Source: an uncultured Bacilli bacterium
Lineage (GTDB): Bacteria; Bacillota_I; Bacilli_A; RF39; UBA660
Reading direction: 5' to 3'
Assembly: GCA_947586205.1 (NCBI GenBank)
Contig: CANPXO010000004.1
Location: forward strand, 1 to 46,116
DNA: 46,116 nt
The stretch's first letter is position 1, and each line of letters begins with the position of its first letter. Under the pieces are notes generated by a model, which was not told the DNA's origin, made no database searches, and saw only the letters and a list, made by a program, of their open reading frames with translations. Shown here piece after piece: positions 42,615-46,116 of the stretch. The translations under genes and the position numbers were made by a program.

Positions 42615-43652
42615 TTATTCATCTTCCATTTTTTCTGTGGATACCTCTTTGGCAAAACCATAATGCTCTCTTACTTTTGTTTCAAGTTCATTCATAAGTT
42701 CTTTATTTTCTTTTAATAATGCTTTTACATTTTCTTTTCCTTGCCCTATTTTCTCCCCATTATAAGCATACCAAGCTCCAGATTTATCTAAGATATTTAA
42801 GTCAGATGCAATATCAATGACTTCTCCTTCTTTCGAAACTCCTTCGCCATACATAATATCTACACAAGCAGACTTAAATGGTGGAGCTACTTTATTTTTT
42901 ACCACTTTAATATTCGTACGGTTTCCAATCACTTGGTCTCCTACTTTAATTTGCTCCCCACGACGAACATCTAAACGAATCGTTGCATAGAACTTTAAAG
43001 CTCTTCCACCTGGTGTCGTTTCAGGATTACCAAACATCACTCCTACTTTTTCTCTTAATTGATTGATAAAAATCGCGGTTGTTTTTGTTTTATTAATGGT
43101 TCCTGATAATTTTCTTAATGCTTGGGACATCAATCTTGCTTGAAGACCGACATGAGCATCTCCCATATCGCCATCAATCTCAGCTTGAGGAACTAACGCA
43201 GCCACAGAGTCAATGACAATGATATTCACGGCCTCACTTCGTACCAATGCTTCACAAATTTCAAGAGCTTGTTCTCCCGTATCTGGTTGAGATAAAAGAA
43301 GTTCATTGATATCTACTCCCAAATTTTTAGCATAGACAGGGTCCAGAGCATGCTCGGCATCAATAAATGCGGCTCTTCCACCTTGTTTTTGAACCTCTGC
43401 TATCGCATGAAGGGCAAATGTCGTTTTTCCACTTGATTCTGGTCCATAAATTTCAATAATTCTTCCTTTTGGATATCCTCCAACTCCTAAAGCAATATCG
43501 AGTGCTAGAGAACCACTTGGGGTTACATCAATCTCCATATGGTCTTCTGCCCCCAGTTTCATAATGGCTCCTTTTCCAAATTGTTTTTCAATATCAGCTA
43601 GTACTTGTTCTAGTGCTTTGTCCTTATCCTTTAAATCCTTTGTTGTTTTCAT
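42615..43652 (-). CDS. recA: RecA recombinase
   Basis: Filament-forming ATPase for homologous recombination and SOS induction. Walker A is GPESSGKTT, Walker B is [13 protein letters not shown], and the L2 region [20 protein letters not shown] is intact. It has 345 aa and an acidic end (EKMEDE). ATG 43652 has GGGAGG 7 nt upstream; the track start is five codons too long. It follows pgsA as in Bacillus but has its own promoter and a LexA box. No cinA lies between pgsA and recA. Confidence 0.98.
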   Translation of the reverse strand: MKTTKDLKDKDKALEQVLADIEKQFGKGAIMKLGAEDHMEIDVTPSGSLALDIALGVGGYPKGRIIEIYGPESSGKTTFALHAIAEVQKQGGRAAFIDAEHALDPVYAKNLGVDINELLLSQPDTGEQALEICEALVRSEAVNIIVIDSVAALVPQAEIDGDMGDAHVGLQARLMSQALRKLSGTINKTKTTAIFINQLREKVGVMFGNPETTPGGRALKFYATIRLDVRRGEQIKVGDQVIGNRTNIKVVKNKVAPPFKSACVDIMYGEGVSKEGEVIDIASDLNILDKSGAWYAYNGEKIGQGKENVKALLKENKELMNELETKVREHYGFAKEVSTEKMEDE

Positions 43653-43678
43653 AATGTTTCCTCCCATTTCATAAATTC

Positions 43679-43707
43679 AATTTATCATAAAAAAAAGTGT
43701 TTGTCAA
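43679..43707 (-). promoter_or_regulatory. Promoter of recA
   Basis: TTGACA, 17-bp spacer, TAAATT with TGA upstream. The -35 is in the loop and arm of the pgsA terminator. Confidence 0.72.
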
Positions 43708-43715
43708 CACTTTTT
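43692..43715 (-). terminator. Terminator of pgsA
   Basis: AAAAAGTGTT/AACACTTTTT perfect 10-bp stem with a 4-nt loop and extra T on the minus strand. Confidence 0.8.
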
Positions 43716-43716
43716 A

Positions 43717-43730
43717 CGAACATATGTTTT
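43717..43730. promoter_or_regulatory. LexA (DinR) SOS box of recA
   Basis: CGAACATATGTTTT matches 13 of 14 positions of the Bacillus consensus CGAACRNRYGTTYC. It lies 10 bp upstream of the recA -35, so LexA should repress recA. lexA is not in the window. Confidence 0.75.
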
Positions 43731-43736
43731 CTATAC

Positions 43737-44336
43737 TTATTTTAAAGTTATTTGAAGTTTTTGTTTCCATTCGATAAAATAAAGGAAAGCAGATACGACT
43801 GATAAAATGGTTGCAATGTCAATCAAAATTTCAGCTACATAAATCCCCCAGACTTCAAAAGGAAGATTATAGAATAACATGAGAGAAATTCCTACTAACA
43901 TTGTAATGGTTTTCACTTTTCCCCAAATATTGGCTTTAATCACTTTATTATTTTTTAAGGCAAGCATGCGAAGAGCATCCATAAAGATATCTCTTATCAC
44001 AATTACAACTGGTACAAGCACATGAATGAAACCATGATATGCAAGGATAATTAAAACACCATTTACTAAAAACTTATCTGCTACTGCATCTAGTAGAGCT
44101 CCCACATCGGTCTCTTGTTTTTCTTTTCTAGCAATCGCTCCATCTAAATAGTCAGTCACGGAAGCAATCACAAATAAAAAACCTGCTACTAAATACTTTA
44201 CATCTACAACAACTTTTCCCATCACTAAAAATGTTGGTATTGTAATTCCGACATCTTGCCATGGAAATAATAATAGAATAAAAATAATTACGGCTAACAC
44301 CATTCTAGAAATGGTTAATCGATTCGATAAATTCAT
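43737..44336 (-). CDS. pgsA: CDP-diacylglycerol-glycerol-3-phosphate 3-phosphatidyltransferase
   Basis: A membrane enzyme that makes phosphatidylglycerol phosphate. It has the full CDP-alcohol motif (DYLDGAIARKEKQETDVGALLDAVADK), about five membrane segments, and a normal 199 aa. The order rodZ-like, pgsA, recA is conserved in Bacilli. It begins 13 bp after the rodZ-like gene, so the two are co-transcribed, and a terminator follows. A second CDP-alcohol transferase fused to an HD domain is at 33.3 kb. Confidence 0.96.
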   Translation of the reverse strand: MNLSNRLTISRMVLAVIIFILLLFPWQDVGITIPTFLVMGKVVVDVKYLVAGFLFVIASVTDYLDGAIARKEKQETDVGALLDAVADKFLVNGVLIILAYHGFIHVLVPVVIVIRDIFMDALRMLALKNNKVIKANIWGKVKTITMLVGISLMLFYNLPFEVWGIYVAEILIDIATILSVVSAFLYFIEWKQKLQITLK

Positions 44337-44349
44337 AAAACCCTACTTT

Positions 44350-44784
44350 CTAAGACACTACTGTCATAAGACTCCAAATAATAATACCAATGGCTAATAA
44401 AATTAAAACAGTATACAGAATCATATAATATTTAGATGGATATTTCTTCATCGGTTTCGTATAAGGAGAAACAATTTTTTCTTCCACTTTTTCTTTTTGT
44501 TGTTCACTTACTTTTTTTTCAATTTCTTTTAAAGGTATTTTTGAAGTATATTCAAATAAATATTCATTAAATTCATCAATTAATTTAGCTCCATCTAAAC
44601 CTAAATATTTTGCATAATTCACAATATAATCTTTGAGTTCATAAATATCTTTAAAACAACCTATACTTCCACTTTCGATATTTTCTAAAATGACCTCTTT
44701 AATTCCTAAATCTTCAGATGCTTCTTTTAAGTTCACTCCGGATGATATTCGAGCTTCTTTTAATTTCTCACCAATACTATCCAA
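44350..44784 (-). CDS. RodZ-like membrane HTH protein
   Basis: A short RodZ/YmfM-type protein. The N-terminal helix-turn-helix (IGEKLKEARISSGVNLKEASEDLGIKEVILENIE) is typical of RodZ, where it binds MreB. A charged linker and one C-terminal membrane segment (YYMILYTVLILLAIGIIIW) follow. It lacks the usual outside domain, ending at 144 aa. A TTG at 44784 with AAAGGAG 8 nt upstream is the likely start; the track's GTG lies in the ribosome site. Its place before pgsA and recA supports the call. No mreB is in the window. Confidence 0.85.
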   Translation of the reverse strand: MDSIGEKLKEARISSGVNLKEASEDLGIKEVILENIESGSIGCFKDIYELKDYIVNYAKYLGLDGAKLIDEFNEYLFEYTSKIPLKEIEKKVSEQQKEKVEEKIVSPYTKPMKKYPSKYYMILYTVLILLAIGIIIWSLMTVVS

Positions 44785-44822
44785 GATTCTCACTCCTTTT
44801 TGGTATCATATGATATTAATCA

Positions 44823-45176
44823 CAAAAATAATTTCATAAGCCTTGTTCTGTAATGTATTGCTACATTGGCAAATATTTATCTATTTCAAAATGAAATCTC
44901 TTGCATCGTTCATTTTCTAGCAAAAGTTCCCCTACCAAATTTGGGTTTCTCGCTTGCGGGGTTTACCACGTTCCACTTCCAAGGTTTCCCTTTTCTTCGT
45001 CACTTTGGCACTTTTATATTTACTAATACCATTTAAGGTACGTTCAAAGCCGTTTGTACTAAGTACAACCATAGGTTATTTTTTCCCTATGCACAATCAC
45101 TACAACCATCTCAGGCTGTGCGAGCAAGGACTTTCCTCTACATTGTTTTTATGCAGCATTTGCCTCATTATTTTTG
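44823..45176 (-). ncRNA. rnpB: RNase P RNA, type B
   Basis: The catalytic RNA that matures tRNA 5' ends. The minus strand shows GTAGAGGAAAGTCC (P4 side), TTGCTCGCACAGCCTGAGATGG, AAAGTGCCAAAGTGACGAAG, GAACGTGGTAAACCCC and GCGAGAAACCCAAATTTGGT, all close to Bacillus rnpB. The 3' end has ACAGAAC. The helix P1 is CAAAAATAAT pairing with ATTATTTTTG, which sets both ends at about 354 nt. Its 5' end overlaps the gpsB stop by a few bases, as expected from the conserved gpsB-rnpB order. The ORF on the plus strand here is a shadow. Confidence 0.96.
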
Positions 45177-45503
45177 CATATGTCCATACACAAATTTTTC
45201 TAATTGGCTAATTCTTCTTAGTAAATCGATGTTGCTTACTCCACTAGCTTCACCACTTGTCTCAGGTTTATTTTCTAATTTCATTTGAAGTTCACGAATT
45301 TGTTGTTTCAAACCTTGAATTTCTTCATTCTTAGCCCCTAATTCTTTTTCCATACCTTTGATTATTTTCATAAACTCTGTGTAATCTTTAATCACAAGGT
45401 CTAAAAAATTATCTACTTCTTGAGGGCGATATCCACGTGCATCTACTTTGAATTCTTTCTCATAGATTTCTTCTGGACTTAATGTAATTCTTTCATTTAA
45501 CAT
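45168..45503 (-). CDS. gpsB: Cell-division protein GpsB
   Basis: A 111-aa DivIVA-like coiled-coil protein that links division and elongation enzymes at the septum. The N-terminal membrane-binding part has LSPEEIYEKEFKVDARGYRPQEVDNFLDLVIKDY; a coiled coil follows, and the C-terminal helix is SNIDLLRRISQLEKFVYG. Length and both domains are typical for GpsB. It has its own promoter and lies directly upstream of rnpB, which it may help transcribe. Confidence 0.94.
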   Translation of the reverse strand: MLNERITLSPEEIYEKEFKVDARGYRPQEVDNFLDLVIKDYTEFMKIIKGMEKELGAKNEEIQGLKQQIRELQMKLENKPETSGEASGVSNIDLLRRISQLEKFVYGHMQK

Positions 45504-45523
45504 ATGACCACATCCTCAAGATA

Positions 45524-45552
45524 ATATTACCAATACTTTTCCTATTTGTCAA
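45524..45552 (-). promoter_or_regulatory. Promoter of gpsB (and possibly rnpB)
   Basis: TTGACA, 17-bp spacer, TAATAT with TGG upstream, at the end of the preceding gene. A palindrome TTGTCAATTGACAA covers the -35. Confidence 0.8.
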
Positions 45553-45955
45553 TTGACAACTGTTTACAAAGACTAGGCGATTTGGAAGATACATACTCTC
45601 CAGGAATTTGATAGGCAATTAAAGTATGATTTTGAACAAGTTCCAAAGCCTCCTCTTTCGTATAGACCTCTCTAGGTGCAAAGGTTTGAAACGGAACAAA
45701 AGAAGAAAATTCTAGCTTGTATTTTTTCGAATCTTTCACTTTCTCGGTATTAAGTATTAACATAGAATTTAAATCTAAATATCTTCCATCATGATACCAA
45801 ATAGCAGAGCGAACCGTATGTCCAATCGTCGCTTCATCATGCCATTTTGCGGAGGCATCTCTTTCAATAATTTCAATTGTTGCTTCATAAAGTTCTTCGC
45901 TTTTCATAAATTTAAACATCGCATGCAATTTTAGTGATAAATCTTTTGTGTTCAT
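45542..45955 (-). CDS. Hypothetical protein, 137 aa
   Basis: A soluble protein, not recognised, with no membrane segment (MNTKDLSLKLHAMFKFMKSEEL...). In Bacillus this place is held by ypsA, but no YpsA-like Rossmann motif is seen. The central VRSAIWYHDGRYLDLNSMLI is the most distinctive stretch. AAAGGA lies upstream of the ATG. Its stop overlaps the gpsB promoter region. Likely monocistronic. Confidence 0.65.
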   Translation of the reverse strand: MNTKDLSLKLHAMFKFMKSEELYEATIEIIERDASAKWHDEATIGHTVRSAIWYHDGRYLDLNSMLILNTEKVKDSKKYKLEFSSFVPFQTFAPREVYTKEEALELVQNHTLIAYQIPGEYVSSKSPSLCKQLSIDK

Positions 45956-46081
45956 ACAATGATTTCCTTTCTAGCAATACATATCATATTCCTAGTTTAC
46001 TAGAAAAGTCAAGAGGATAATCCGTCGAAAGTTGTCTAAAGTTACAGTTTTGTGACTACAAGGAAAAAAATCAAAATTTTT

Positions 46082-46111
46082 TTAGCAAAATCAAATATTT
46101 ATTGATATAAT
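46082..46111 (+). promoter_or_regulatory. Forward promoter at the window edge
   Basis: TTAGCA, 18-bp spacer, TATAAT with TGA upstream, pointing out of the window to the right. The gene it drives is not visible. Confidence 0.5.
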
Positions 46112-46116
46112 TAGAA

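Noticed and set aside
44954-45211. 85-aa plus-strand ORF
   Set aside because: It is antisense to RNase P RNA, whose conserved motifs explain the sequence.

Overview
The window reads as chromosomal DNA of a low-GC, walled Gram-positive bacterium of the Bacilli/Erysipelotrichia-Mollicutes-related gut type (for example an RF39-like or uncultured Bacilli lineage). This is inferred from strong AT bias, AGGAGG-type ribosome sites, TTGACA/TATAAT promoters, a CIRCE element, a T-box, type B RNase P RNA, and Bacillus-like synteny (rsmC-like/ybxB-rpoB-rpoC; rodZ-pgsA-recA; gpsB-rnpB). FtsW, GpsB and a RodZ-like protein mean a cell wall is made, and TGA is used as stop. No species can be named from the sequence alone.

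Layout. 1-1010: right end of an IS3-family element with an opposite-strand passenger ORF. 1.1-5.1 kb: ftsW, a YjcZ-like mini-protein, peptide deformylase, a 41-aa basic ORF, and a translationally coupled pair (LPG-synthase-like membrane protein plus small prepilin). 5.1-7.8 kb: an accessory patch with an internally duplicated protein, a TA-flanked MITE and an AAA-ATPase/PD-(D/E)XK protein. 7.9-11.1 kb: a valine-type T-box operon (162-aa ORF plus valS). 11.1-14.5 kb: two paralogous membrane-anchored extracytoplasmic proteins. 14.5-18.5 kb: a DUF192 protein, obgE, and clpB under HrcA/CIRCE control. 18.5-20.7 kb: an accessory patch with a type III toxin-antitoxin locus (three 35-nt RNA repeats plus a ToxN/AbiQ toxin), a hypothetical gene and a P-loop ATPase. 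20.7-28.8 kb: rpoC, rpoB and an RsmC-like methyltransferase. 29-31 kb: a 649-aa pseudopilin whose cysteine-rich tail holds thrombospondin type-1-like repeats. 31-35.8 kb: ftsK/spoIIIE, a CDP-alcohol phosphatidyltransferase fused to an HD hydrolase, a kinase-like protein and a helical-bundle protein. 35.87-37.11 kb: a 1.25-kb stretch without called genes that is a tandem array of four related units. Two units encode small hydrophobic peptides opposed by convergent RNAs, which looks like an undescribed type I toxin-antitoxin family. 37.1-42.6 kb: an RNase J with a degraded active site, a membrane-anchored hypothetical protein, a short SSB with a hairpin-rich leader, a stand-alone sufB and a two-gene hypothetical operon. 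42.6-46.1 kb: recA with a LexA box, pgsA, a rodZ-like gene, rnpB, gpsB and a hypothetical gene.

How it works together. The core is housekeeping: transcription (rpoBC), translation (valS, def, obgE), division and envelope (ftsW, ftsK, gpsB, rodZ, pgsA), and stress/repair (clpB, recA, ssb). Mobile and defence-like loci sit between these blocks. The most novel items are the small-peptide/antisense-RNA array next to the RNase J gene, the TSP1-bearing pseudopilin, and the phosphatidyltransferase-HD fusion. Terminator hairpins follow most transcription units, so most operon ends can be read directly from the sequence.
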